From: Hyunsoonleella ulvae
GTDB lineage: Bacteria; Bacteroidota; Bacteroidia; Flavobacteriales; Flavobacteriaceae
Length of the DNA: 64,000 nucleotides
NCBI RefSeq assembly: GCF_016827605.1
Contig: NZ_JAEPJQ010000003.1
Coordinates: 186,001 to 250,000, forward strand
Direction of reading: 5' to 3'
A program made the position numbers and the translations under genes. Of this stretch, positions 27,686 through 35,819 are shown in pieces; positions within the stretch are counted from its first letter, which is position 1, and each line of letters starts with the position of its first letter. Under the pieces are notes generated by a model. It did not search any database and was not told the origin of the DNA. It saw only the letters and a list, made by a program, of their open reading frames with translations.

Positions 27686-28267
27686 TTACCTGCTTAGTCT
27701 GCCTAATTTTTCTACGTTTTTTAACCATTTAGCTCTAAATTCTTCCTTAGATAGCCTAATAGGGCCTATAGTTGTAGTTTTTACTTTTTTTACCCCTATA
27801 AAATGCATAGTTAATTTTTTCATGGCCTTATGGCTAGGGCCACCATATACCCATCTATAATACCAACTAGGTTGATCTAACGTACAAATTATTCTGGCTG
27901 TTTTACCAGTAAAATGTTTGTCCCACCATAATGAGTTTTCTCTTTTACTAAAAGCAAATCCTGGTAGTAAAACCCTATCCAAAAAGCCTTTCATAATTGC
28001 AGGAACAGAGCCCCACCAAACAGGATATATCCAAACCAAATGGTTTGCCCATTTTAATATCTCTTGGCTTTTTAATAAATCAGGTTCTAACTCCATTCGT
28101 TTTCTATAACCATATTGAAGGTTTGGATTAAAATCTAAATCCGCAATTTTTATTTCCTGAATCTCGTTACCGGAAGCTGTAGCTCCTTTTTTGTAAGCTT
28201 CAGCCAAGGCGTAATTGTAGCTTTCCTTATCAGGATGTCCATATATTAATGCTATGCGTTTACTCAT
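27686..28267 (-). CDS. NAD(P)H-dependent flavoprotein oxidoreductase (flavodoxin-like fold)
   Basis: This 193-residue protein resembles the NQO1/KefF/MdaB group of quinone reductases that bind FMN or FAD. The flavin phosphate loop is GHPDKESYNYALAEAYKKGA (residues ~10-29), and the central signature WIYPVWWGSVPAIMKGFLDR (~79-98) is clear. The likely role is two-electron reduction of quinones or nitro-compounds. The gene is convergent with the DUF5686 gene and has its own upstream region with a short inverted repeat at 28316-28336. Confidence 0.9.
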   Translation of the reverse strand: MSKRIALIYGHPDKESYNYALAEAYKKGATASGNEIQEIKIADLDFNPNLQYGYRKRMELEPDLLKSQEILKWANHLVWIYPVWWGSVPAIMKGFLDRVLLPGFAFSKRENSLWWDKHFTGKTARIICTLDQPSWYYRWVYGGPSHKAMKKLTMHFIGVKKVKTTTIGPIRLSKEEFRAKWLKNVEKLGRLSR

Positions 28268-28315
28268 GTTTGTATTATTTTATGATTTGTTAATGTTAAA
28301 ATACTTGTAATTAAA

Positions 28316-28336
28316 AAACATCTGCCTAGGATGTTT
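28316..28336. promoter_or_regulatory. Inverted repeat upstream of the quinone-reductase-like gene
   Basis: Arms AAACATC and GATGTTT with a seven-base spacer lie about 50 bases before the start codon at 28267. An operator role is possible but unsupported by a neighbouring regulator. The rest of the 233-base gap to 28500 shows nothing I recognise. Confidence 0.3.
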
Positions 28337-28500
28337 ACCTGTTGTGCCAAATATTACTAGGATAGAAGAACAAAACATTGAAATAGAGATAGAATAAACT
28401 ATAAAGTTTATAGGTACCTGCTATTGTGATATGATTTTTTTCCATTCTTTTTAAAATTGTACTTGCGGTTCATATAATATTAGCCATAGTATATGGGCGT

Positions 28501-28827
28501 TTATAAACATGTTTTAATCCTATCTTCAAAAGAGTGGCTTATAGGCTTTTCTTTTTTAAAGAATTTGAACAAAGCTAAACTAGCAGGTACAGTTAAATAA
28601 AACGAGCAGATAACAAAAGTGATAATTCCACTAAAGACGGCTAAGATTTGTGTACTTGTTTCTCCTATATAATCTTGTAGTCCTATGGTGTATTTATATA
28701 GATCTATGGCATAATCATAAAAACGAATTGACGCTTCATAGATTAACCAAGCTGGATAAAACCATTTTCTGATAGGTACCCACCATTTTCCCCAAATTGA
28801 TTTTAATTGATTTTTGTTTGCTTCCAT
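28501..28827 (-). CDS. Small unknown membrane protein downstream of Crp/Fnr
   Basis: This 108-residue protein was not recognised. Residues 1-60 are rich in Trp, Tyr and Lys (WGKWWVPIRKWFYPAWLIYE). A hydrophobic segment (ILAVFSGIITFVICSFYL, ~64-81, continuing into VPASLALFKFF) gives one or two membrane spans. The ATG at 28827 is chosen over an in-frame TTG six codons upstream that overlaps the putative -7 region. It follows the Crp/Fnr gene, and an FNR-type box is centred about 42 bases before the probable transcription start, so control by that regulator is likely. Confidence 0.65.
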   Translation of the reverse strand: MEANKNQLKSIWGKWWVPIRKWFYPAWLIYEASIRFYDYAIDLYKYTIGLQDYIGETSTQILAVFSGIITFVICSFYLTVPASLALFKFFKKEKPISHSFEDRIKTCL

Positions 28828-28872
28828 TTTTAAACCTTTTTGCAAAGATTATTTTAATGAAAGAAGTTTCAT

Positions 28873-28886
28873 TTGATTTATATCAA
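28873..28886. promoter_or_regulatory. Canonical FNR-type box
   Basis: TTGAT-TTAT-ATCAA matches the FNR consensus TTGAT-N4-ATCAA in all ten fixed positions, and the arms extend to ATTTGAT/ATCAAAT. It overlaps the stop codon of the Crp/Fnr gene and lies about 42 bases upstream of the presumed start of the 28501-28827 transcript (near-consensus -7 box at 28843-28850, AATCTTTG on the minus strand). Confidence 0.65.
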
Positions 28887-29465
28887 ATTCGGTTTTTTTT
28901 GGCTTCGTATTCTACTTAAAGTTTCAAGTGTGATCCCTAAATAAGATGCGATATGGGTAAGTGGAATTCTTTGGGTAATATCAGGATAAATATTAATTAA
29001 AAGTCTATACCTTTCATCTGCTTTAGTAAACTGAATAGTATGCAATCTTTCGCAAAGCCCCAGCATGGTTTCAGTTACTACTTCTCTAATTAATCGCTCA
29101 AAATCATGATGTTTATTGGAAAGGGTGTTAACAGTGTCTTTAGAAAATTTCAGTACTATTGAGTCTTCAATAAATTCTATGTAATGAGGGCTAGGTACGT
29201 TACCAAAAAAACTTACTATAGAAGCAATAAACTGATTCTCAAAGGTAAACCAATCTGAAATATCTTTACCATCTTTCAAATAATAGGCTCTAGCACAACC
29301 CTTGATAATAAGATAAGCTTTTTCGGAATATTGTCCCTCTTTAACAACAACCTCTCCTTTATTGAATGTAACCATTTCTAAATTAGAAATAAATTCTTTT
29401 TGACATTTAGTGGATAGCGGTGAGTATATTTCTCCTATTTTATTTACGATGCTTTCAAGATTCAT
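28878..29465 (-). CDS. Crp/Fnr-family transcriptional regulator
   Basis: This 195-residue regulator has an N-terminal cyclic-nucleotide-like beta-roll (residues ~30-110; GEVVVKEGQYSEKAYLIIKG) and a C-terminal helix-turn-helix (RIPLTHIASYLGITLETLSR). The recognition helix carries Glu181, Ser184 and Arg185, the same E-x-x-S-R pattern that E. coli FNR uses to read TTGAT. The FNR N-terminal cysteine cluster is not present (Cys at 21 and 57 only, plus one near 138), so oxygen sensing through an Fe-S cluster is not supported. Many Bacteroidetes proteins of this type are ligand orphans. Confidence 0.92.
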   Translation of the reverse strand: MNLESIVNKIGEIYSPLSTKCQKEFISNLEMVTFNKGEVVVKEGQYSEKAYLIIKGCARAYYLKDGKDISDWFTFENQFIASIVSFFGNVPSPHYIEFIEDSIVLKFSKDTVNTLSNKHHDFERLIREVVTETMLGLCERLHTIQFTKADERYRLLINIYPDITQRIPLTHIASYLGITLETLSRIRSQKKPNLI

Positions 29466-29615
29466 TTATTCTATTAGGAATAACAATTGTTAAACGAAGT
29501 TCATCATTTTTTTTATCAACGTCAACTTTTCTCATGGTAGTGTTTTTATTTATTTATAAATAATATTTATGTTTTTCATAAAAAATATAAATAAAAATAT
29601 ATCAATCCTTTGTTT

Positions 29616-29623
29616 TAATTTTG
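29616..29623 (+). promoter_or_regulatory. -7 promoter element of isocitrate dehydrogenase gene
   Basis: TAATTTTG matches the -7 consensus, 23 bases before the ATG at 29647. The 120 bases upstream are very A/T rich, with no clear -33 TTG at the right distance. Confidence 0.5.
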
Positions 29624-29646
29624 TAGTGTAACAAAAAGAAAACGCA

Positions 29647-31182
29647 ATGGAAGCAGAATTATTAAACGGTAGTTTCAAAAAAAATGAAGCCTTTAAAAGT
29701 GTAAATAAAACCGATAAAAAAGTAAAAATAGCTGTTGCTAAAGGTGATGGTATTGGTCCTGAAATCATGGATGCGACACTCAAAATCCTAAAAGCTGCAG
29801 GTGCTAACATAGAATCTAATTTTATCGAACTTGGCGAAAAAGTATATCTATCAGGTAATACTTCTGGAATTAAAACTGAGGCTTGGGAAACAATAGGAGA
29901 TACAAAAATTATTTTAAAAGCACCAGTTACTACACCCCAAGGGAAAGGCTATAAAAGTTTGAATGTAACACTACGTAAATCTTTGGGTTTATTTGCTAAT
30001 GTACGTCCCGTAACTGCATTACACCCTTATGTAGCTACCAATTTCCCGGATATGGATGTGGTTATTGTAAGAGAAAACGAAGAAGATTTATATGCTGGTA
30101 TAGAGCATCAACAAACGGATGATGTAGTACAGTGTTTAAAGTTAATTACAAGACCTGGTTGTGAGCGCATCATACGTTATGCTTTTGAATATGCGAGAGC
30201 TTTTGGTAGAAAAAAAGTAACCTGTATGATTAAGGATAATATCATGAAGCTTACAGATGGACTTTTCCATAAAGTGTTTTTAGAAATTGCCGCAGAATAT
30301 CCAGATATTATTAACGATTCACAAATTATAGATATAGGTGCAGCACATTTAGCAGCACATCCAGAGCGTTATGATGTGATAGTTACCTCAAACCTTTATG
30401 GTGATATCATATCCGATATAGCTGCTGAGATTGGTGGTTCTGTAGGTATGGCAGGTTCAGCTAATATTGGGAAGAATATAGCTATGTTTGAAGCCATTCA
30501 TGGATCTGCACCAGACATTGCTGGTCAAAATATCGCAAACCCTTCGGGCCTTTTAAACGCTGCTGTTAATATGCTGGCCTACATAGGCCAAACAGAAATA
30601 GCCGACAAAATTAAAAATGCATGGCTAACAACCTTGGAAGAGGGTTATCATACGGCAGATATTTACAACAATAAGTTTAGTATAAAAAAGGTGACCACCT
30701 CAGAGTTTGCAGATGCAGTAATTGAACGTTTAGGAGAGCAGCCTAAAAAACTATCTGCAAGTACATTAACAAGTGGTACAGGTAAAATTACTATCCCAGA
30801 ATATAAAAGAAAGGAAGCGAACAAGCAATTACTGGGTGTTGATGTTTTTATAGACTGGAAAGGTGCAAATCCAGAAGAAATAGGAGGTATACTCTCTAAT
30901 ATCAGCGCCTTTAAATTAAAATTAAAGATGATTACAAATAGAGGTGTAAAAGTGTATCCAAAAGGGTTAAAAGAAACCTATTGTACAGACCATTGGAGAT
31001 GTAGATTTGTTGCCATAGATGCTGATATTGAAACAAAGGAACCCGTATACAAACCTGTAGAATTTGAGCAAGTTATTGCATTGCTCTCAAAATTACATAA
31101 TGAAGGTATGGATGTAATAAAAACAGAAAACCTTTATGAGTTTAATGGTAAAAGAGCTTTTTCTCTGGGACAAGGTGAGTAA
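29647..31182 (+). CDS. icd: NADP-dependent isocitrate dehydrogenase, long form
   Basis: This 511-residue enzyme decarboxylates isocitrate to 2-oxoglutarate in the TCA cycle. The isocitrate/isopropylmalate dehydrogenase core (residues ~25-355) shows VAKGDGIGPEIMDATL, TLRKSLGLFANVRPV, RENEEDLYAGIEHQ, and the cofactor segment IHGSAPDIAGQNIANPSG. The extra C-terminal domain (~385-511) is characteristic of the Thermus-like long form found in Bacteroidetes. It faces the Crp/Fnr gene across a 180-base gap and ends in a strong terminator, so it is monocistronic. Confidence 0.94.
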   Translation: MEAELLNGSFKKNEAFKSVNKTDKKVKIAVAKGDGIGPEIMDATLKILKAAGANIESNFIELGEKVYLSGNTSGIKTEAWETIGDTKIILKAPVTTPQGKGYKSLNVTLRKSLGLFANVRPVTALHPYVATNFPDMDVVIVRENEEDLYAGIEHQQTDDVVQCLKLITRPGCERIIRYAFEYARAFGRKKVTCMIKDNIMKLTDGLFHKVFLEIAAEYPDIINDSQIIDIGAAHLAAHPERYDVIVTSNLYGDIISDIAAEIGGSVGMAGSANIGKNIAMFEAIHGSAPDIAGQNIANPSGLLNAAVNMLAYIGQTEIADKIKNAWLTTLEEGYHTADIYNNKFSIKKVTTSEFADAVIERLGEQPKKLSASTLTSGTGKITIPEYKRKEANKQLLGVDVFIDWKGANPEEIGGILSNISAFKLKLKMITNRGVKVYPKGLKETYCTDHWRCRFVAIDADIETKEPVYKPVEFEQVIALLSKLHNEGMDVIKTENLYEFNGKRAFSLGQGE

Positions 31183-31221
31183 AAAAATTAGTTAGTTTAG
31201 TTAGTAGTTTGAAATTGTGAT

Positions 31222-31255
31222 GAAAGACCCATAATTTCTTATGGGTCTTTCTTTG
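31222..31255 (+). terminator. Terminator of the isocitrate dehydrogenase gene
   Basis: Perfect 12-base arms GAAAGACCCATA/TATGGGTCTTTC with a six-base loop are followed by TTTG, about 40 bases after the stop. Confidence 0.85.
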
Positions 31256-31323
31256 TTTTCTCATATAAGTAGATTAGTTTAATTTGAGTTGGTTAGTAGC
31301 ACGATTTTAGGGAAAAAAATCGT

Positions 31324-31357
31324 AATAAAATCCATGATTTTATTCATGGATTTTATT
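31324..31357 (-). terminator. Terminator of the LysR gene
   Basis: Perfect 14-base arms AATAAAATCCATGA/TCATGGATTTTATT enclose six bases. On the minus strand a T7 run follows shortly after. The right arm touches the LysR stop codon. Confidence 0.8.
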
Positions 31358-32237
31358 ATTGCGTTAAATGCAAAAAGCTCATCAAAATAGGGTTTCGGTT
31401 ATCCTTGTGCCATACCATAAACAATTCGGTACGTTGAGGAATATTATGTAATTCAATACATTTAATTCCTTTTATATGGCTTGATGTTAAGGACTTGGGC
31501 ACTATGGAAATACCAAAATTATTCTCAACTAATTTATAAATAGAACTGGCATGAATAGTTAGATGTGAAACCATTGGCATAAAAGCATGGTCTTTAAAAA
31601 TTTGTAAAACCTTATCGTAATAAGACGCACTATATTCAGGGTCAAAAAGGATGAAGGGCTCTTCTTTTAATTGTGTTATATTTTTAAAGGTTGTTTTGTT
31701 TATTGGATGATCTTCAGGTAAAACCAAACAAAACGTGTCACATAAAACAGGTCGGGATGTTATTGTTGAGGGCAAATGTTCTAATCTTACAAAACCAATA
31801 TCAATCTTAAAGTTTAAAAGCCCTTCAATTTGTTTTTGGTTGTCGATTTCCTTTAAATTAAAAACTACGTTAGGGTGTTCTTTTTCATATTTCAAAAGTA
31901 AATCGGGAATAACCTGTTGCATAGCAGAACCTACATAACCTAATTTTAATTGACCTCTCTTACCATCGTGTAGCAGTTTTGCATGATTTACGATATCATC
32001 CAATTGCTTTAAATGCAAACTAAGTTCTTGCTTTAGATACGTTCCTGCTTTGGTTAAAACAACCTTACGATTATGACGTTCAAATAATTGAATGCCCAAA
32101 TCATCTTCCATCTGTTTAATCTGTCTGCTTAAACCAGGCTGTGAAATATAGAGGCGTTCTGCTGCTTTTCTAAAATGTAATTCTTCAGCAACCGCTAAAA
32201 AATACTTATAGTGGCGCAATTCTAATTGATTACTCAT
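31356..32237 (-). CDS. LysR-family regulator, probable hut activator
   Basis: This 293-residue LysR-type regulator has the N-terminal winged HTH (LELRHYKYFLAVAEELHFRK, then AAERLYISQPGLSRQIKQME) and a periplasmic-binding-like effector domain from residue ~90. The ATG at 32237 is preferred to a TTG three codons upstream. It is divergent from hutHUIG with an 83-base shared gap holding an inverted repeat and a consensus -7 box. That layout suggests it controls histidine utilisation with urocanate or a related compound as inducer, an inference from position only. Confidence 0.93.
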   Translation of the reverse strand: MSNQLELRHYKYFLAVAEELHFRKAAERLYISQPGLSRQIKQMEDDLGIQLFERHNRKVVLTKAGTYLKQELSLHLKQLDDIVNHAKLLHDGKRGQLKLGYVGSAMQQVIPDLLLKYEKEHPNVVFNLKEIDNQKQIEGLLNFKIDIGFVRLEHLPSTITSRPVLCDTFCLVLPEDHPINKTTFKNITQLKEEPFILFDPEYSASYYDKVLQIFKDHAFMPMVSHLTIHASSIYKLVENNFGISIVPKSLTSSHIKGIKCIELHNIPQRTELFMVWHKDNRNPILMSFLHLTQ

Positions 32238-32252
32238 AGTTATCAATTTAGC

Positions 32253-32273
32253 GTTTAAATAGTCTTTTTAAAC
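32253..32273. promoter_or_regulatory. Inverted repeat in the lysR/hutH gap
   Basis: Arms GTTTAAA and TTTAAAC with a seven-base spacer lie about 38 bases upstream of the presumed hutH transcription start. Position and symmetry suit a LysR-type activator site. Confidence 0.5.
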
Positions 32274-32287
32274 ATCAAAAATAGAAA

Positions 32288-32295
32288 TAACTTTG
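32288..32295 (+). promoter_or_regulatory. hut operon -7 promoter element
   Basis: TAACTTTG is a full consensus -7 match 25 bases before the hutH ATG. The absence of a good -33 TTG fits a promoter that needs an activator. Confidence 0.6.
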
Positions 32296-32320
32296 TGATA
32301 TTCCACTAAGATTTTTGAGA

Positions 32321-33814
32321 ATGGTATTCAAATATGGTATAGATGAATTGACTCTTGATAAAGTAATTGCTATTGCTGATGCTAAAATTGATGGTGTACT
32401 CGTTGATAAAGCAAAAGAGCGTATTGCTGAATGTAGACAAAAAGTAGAGGTTTTAGCTAATTCCAGTAAACCGGTTTATGGTGTAAATACAGGTTTTGGG
32501 CCTTTGTGTGATGTTAAAATTTCTACCGAGGAATCCAATAAGCTTCAGAAAAATTTATTAATTACACATGCCGTAGGTGTTGGAAACCCCATCGATAAGC
32601 ACATCTCTAAACTTATGATGATTTGTAAAGTACATGCTTTGTCTCAAGGCTATTCGGGTATTCGTTTAAAAGTTATTGAGCGTATTCTGTATTTCATTGA
32701 AAACGACATGTTACCAGTTGTTCCTGAACAGGGCTCGGTTGGTGCTTCGGGAGATTTAGCACCACTATCGCATTTGTTTTTACCGCTTATTGGGCAAGGA
32801 GAATTTTGGATAGGTAATGAGATTGTAGATGCTAAATCTATTTTGAGAGAACATCATCTAAAACCAATTCATCTGAGAGCAAAAGAAGGGTTGGCATTGA
32901 TAAACGGCACGCAGTTTATTTTGGCGCATGCAGTTACTGGGTTAAAAAAAATGCAATACCTTCTTGATTTGGCTGATGTGGCGGGTGCAATGAGTATTGA
33001 AGGTTACCAAGGGAGCTCAGCACCCTTTAAAGACGAATTGCATAAAATTCGTCCATTTTCTGGAAATATAGAAGTCGCTGAACGCATGTTTGCTTTACTA
33101 TATAGATCTCAAAATGTAGATGCACATGAAAATTGTGAGCGTGTACAAGATCCATATTCTATGCGTTGCATTCCACAAGTTCATGGGGCATCAAGAAATG
33201 CATACTACCATTTAAAGGAACTTGCTGAAATAGAGCTAAATTCGGTTACAGATAACCCTATTGTTTTGAGTACTACAGAAGCTGTTTCTGGGGGGAATTT
33301 TCATGGACAACCTTTGGCTATGGCTTTAGACTATGGTTCTATTGCAGCCTCAGAATTGGGTAATATTTCAGATAGGCGATGCTATTTATTATTGGAAGGG
33401 AAATTCGGTTTGCCACGATTGTTAACTACAGGTGGTGGATTAAACTCTGGTTTTATGATTCCGCAATACACCACGGCAGCTTTGGTAACGGAGAATAAAT
33501 CCTTGTGCTTTCCTTCTTCAGCTGATAGTGTGCCTACAGCATTAGGGCAAGAAGACCATGTATCCATGGGAAGTATTTCGGGGAGAAGGTTCAATCAGAT
33601 TTTAGAAAATTTGGAAAAAATACTGGCCATAGAGTTAATGTATGCCGCACAAGCTTTGGAATTTAGAAGACCAAATACCTTTTCTGATATTATTGAAGCA
33701 AATTTCAAAATTATCAGGAAAAAGGTTAAAAGATTAGAAGACGACAGGCTTTTAAAAGATGATATTGATGCCATGATTACATTAGTTGCACAAGAGGCTT
33801 TCATTTTAAAATAA
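32321..33814 (+). CDS. hutH: Histidine ammonia-lyase
   Basis: This 497-residue enzyme removes ammonia from L-histidine to give urocanate, the first step of histidine use. The Ala-Ser-Gly triad that cyclises to the MIO cofactor is visible in QGSVGASGDLAPLSH (residues ~138-152). YGVNTGFGPLCDVKIS, SVTDNPIV and GNFHGQPLAMALDY are other family blocks. The ATG at 32321 is chosen over a TTG two codons upstream. It is the first gene of hutH-hutU-hutI-hutG, with a seven-base gap to hutU. Confidence 0.97.
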   Translation: MVFKYGIDELTLDKVIAIADAKIDGVLVDKAKERIAECRQKVEVLANSSKPVYGVNTGFGPLCDVKISTEESNKLQKNLLITHAVGVGNPIDKHISKLMMICKVHALSQGYSGIRLKVIERILYFIENDMLPVVPEQGSVGASGDLAPLSHLFLPLIGQGEFWIGNEIVDAKSILREHHLKPIHLRAKEGLALINGTQFILAHAVTGLKKMQYLLDLADVAGAMSIEGYQGSSAPFKDELHKIRPFSGNIEVAERMFALLYRSQNVDAHENCERVQDPYSMRCIPQVHGASRNAYYHLKELAEIELNSVTDNPIVLSTTEAVSGGNFHGQPLAMALDYGSIAASELGNISDRRCYLLLEGKFGLPRLLTTGGGLNSGFMIPQYTTAALVTENKSLCFPSSADSVPTALGQEDHVSMGSISGRRFNQILENLEKILAIELMYAAQALEFRRPNTFSDIIEANFKIIRKKVKRLEDDRLLKDDIDAMITLVAQEAFILK

Positions 33815-33821
33815 ATTGAGT

Positions 33822-35819
33822 ATGACCTTTGCAGAACATATTTTACAGGGGATACCGAATAAATTGCCAAACAAAAAATCAATTCCAAGTGGTGTCAATA
33901 GAGCACCTAAACGGAAGGATGTATTGTCTGAAGCTGAAAAAAAATTGGCTATACGCAATGCATTGCGCTATTTCCCGGTAGCATGGCACAGGGAATTGGC
34001 AACTGAATTTGCTGAGGAACTCAAGCTTTATGGGCGTATATACATGTATCGATTTAAACCAGATTATAAGATTTATGCTAGATCGATTGATGCATATCCT
34101 GCCAAGTCACTTCAAGCTGCAGCCATTATGCTGATGATTCATAATAATTTGGATCCTGCGGTAGCGCAACATCCCGAAGAATTAGTTACCTATGGTGGTA
34201 ACGGAGCAGTATTTCAAAATTGGGGGCAGTATCTATTAACTATGAAATATCTAGCGACCATGTCTGATGAGCAGACACTTCATATGTACTCTGGGCATCC
34301 CATGGGGTTATTTCCATCTTCAAAAGAAGCACCAAGAGTTGTGATTACTAATGGGATGATGATTCCAAATTATTCGAAACCTGATGATTGGGAAAAATAT
34401 AATGCATTAGGTGTAACACAATATGGACAAATGACTGCGGGGTCGTACATGTACATTGGCCCACAAGGTATTGTTCACGGAACAACAATTACCGTGATGA
34501 ATGCCTTCAGAAAAATACTTCCTCAAGGAGAAACCCCAGCAGGAAAAATATTCTTAACCTCTGGTTTGGGTGGGATGAGTGGCGCTCAACCTAAAGCTGG
34601 TAGCATTGCGGGTTGTATAACCGTGTGTGCTGAAGTAAATGCTAAAGCTGCTAAAAAAAGATTTGAACAAGGCTGGGTGGATATTTTGATAGAAGATATT
34701 AATGCATTAATAAGTCGTGTAAAGATTGCACAAGAAGAAAACGAAGTAGTCTCCATAGCTTATATAGGCAACGTTGTTGAGGTTTGGGAACAGTTTGATA
34801 GGGCTAATATTTTTGTGCATGTGGGTTCGGATCAAACGTCACTACATATACCATGGACGGGTGGTTATTATCCTATGGGGTGCACATTTGAAGAAGCTAA
34901 TAAATTGATAAAGGACAATCCTGAAGTCTTCAAACAAAACGTACAAACGTCATTAAAACGACATGCAGAAGCCATAAATAAGCACACCAAAAAGGGCACC
35001 TATTTTTTTGATTATGGAAATGCGTTTTTATTGGAAGCTTCACGTGCCGGGGCAGATGTGATGGCAAAAAACAATATCGATTTTATATATCCGTCTTATG
35101 TGCAAGATATTTTAGGCCCCATGTGTTTTGATTTTGGATTTGGACCATTCCGATGGGTTTGTGCTAGCGGCAACGAAAAAGATTTAGATACTACCGATGA
35201 AATAGCGGCAGAAGTTTTGGAAGGTATAATGAAGTTAGCTCCAAAAGATATCCAATTACAAATGCATGATAACATTACTTGGATAAAAAACGCAAAGCGA
35301 AATAAATTGGTTGTTGGCTCCAAGGCTCGTATCTTGTATGCTGATGCAGAAGGGCGTGCTAAAATAGCGATAGCGTTTAATGAAGCCGTTGCAAAAGGTA
35401 TTATCGGACCAATTATCTTAGGAAGGGACCATCACGATGTTAGTGGTACAGATTCCCCTTTCAGGGAAACCTCAAATATTTATGACGGTAGTAAGTTTAC
35501 TGCAGATATGGCGATACACAACGTTATAGGCGATAGTTTTAGAGGTGCTACTTGGGTATCAATTCATAATGGTGGTGGTGTTGGCTGGGGAGAAGTGATA
35601 AATGGTGGTTTTGGAATGTTATTAGATGGCACAAAAGAAGCTGAAAAAAAACTAAAAAACATGTTGTTTTATGATGTAAATAATGGTATTGCAAGACGAA
35701 GTTGGGCTAGGAATGAAGGTGCTATTTTTACCATAAAGCGCGAAATGGAACGCACACCAAATTTAAAAGTTACGGTACCCAATTTAGTAGATAATGATCT
35801 TCTAGAATCCTTGTTTTAA
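33822..35819 (+). CDS. hutU: Urocanate hydratase
   Basis: This 665-residue enzyme hydrates urocanate to imidazolonepropionate using tightly bound NAD+. The N-terminal block TYGGNGAVFQNWGQYLLTMK, the central LTSGLGGMSGAQPKAG and the late DYGNAFLLEASRAGAD and HNGGGVGWGEVINGGFGM are diagnostic. It is about 100 residues longer than the Pseudomonas/Bacillus enzyme, which as I recall is normal for the Bacteroidetes branch. The ATG at 33822 is preferred to the upstream TTG. Its TAA overlaps the hutI ATG (TAATG), indicating coupling. Confidence 0.97.
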   Translation: MTFAEHILQGIPNKLPNKKSIPSGVNRAPKRKDVLSEAEKKLAIRNALRYFPVAWHRELATEFAEELKLYGRIYMYRFKPDYKIYARSIDAYPAKSLQAAAIMLMIHNNLDPAVAQHPEELVTYGGNGAVFQNWGQYLLTMKYLATMSDEQTLHMYSGHPMGLFPSSKEAPRVVITNGMMIPNYSKPDDWEKYNALGVTQYGQMTAGSYMYIGPQGIVHGTTITVMNAFRKILPQGETPAGKIFLTSGLGGMSGAQPKAGSIAGCITVCAEVNAKAAKKRFEQGWVDILIEDINALISRVKIAQEENEVVSIAYIGNVVEVWEQFDRANIFVHVGSDQTSLHIPWTGGYYPMGCTFEEANKLIKDNPEVFKQNVQTSLKRHAEAINKHTKKGTYFFDYGNAFLLEASRAGADVMAKNNIDFIYPSYVQDILGPMCFDFGFGPFRWVCASGNEKDLDTTDEIAAEVLEGIMKLAPKDIQLQMHDNITWIKNAKRNKLVVGSKARILYADAEGRAKIAIAFNEAVAKGIIGPIILGRDHHDVSGTDSPFRETSNIYDGSKFTADMAIHNVIGDSFRGATWVSIHNGGGVGWGEVINGGFGMLLDGTKEAEKKLKNMLFYDVNNGIARRSWARNEGAIFTIKREMERTPNLKVTVPNLVDNDLLESLF

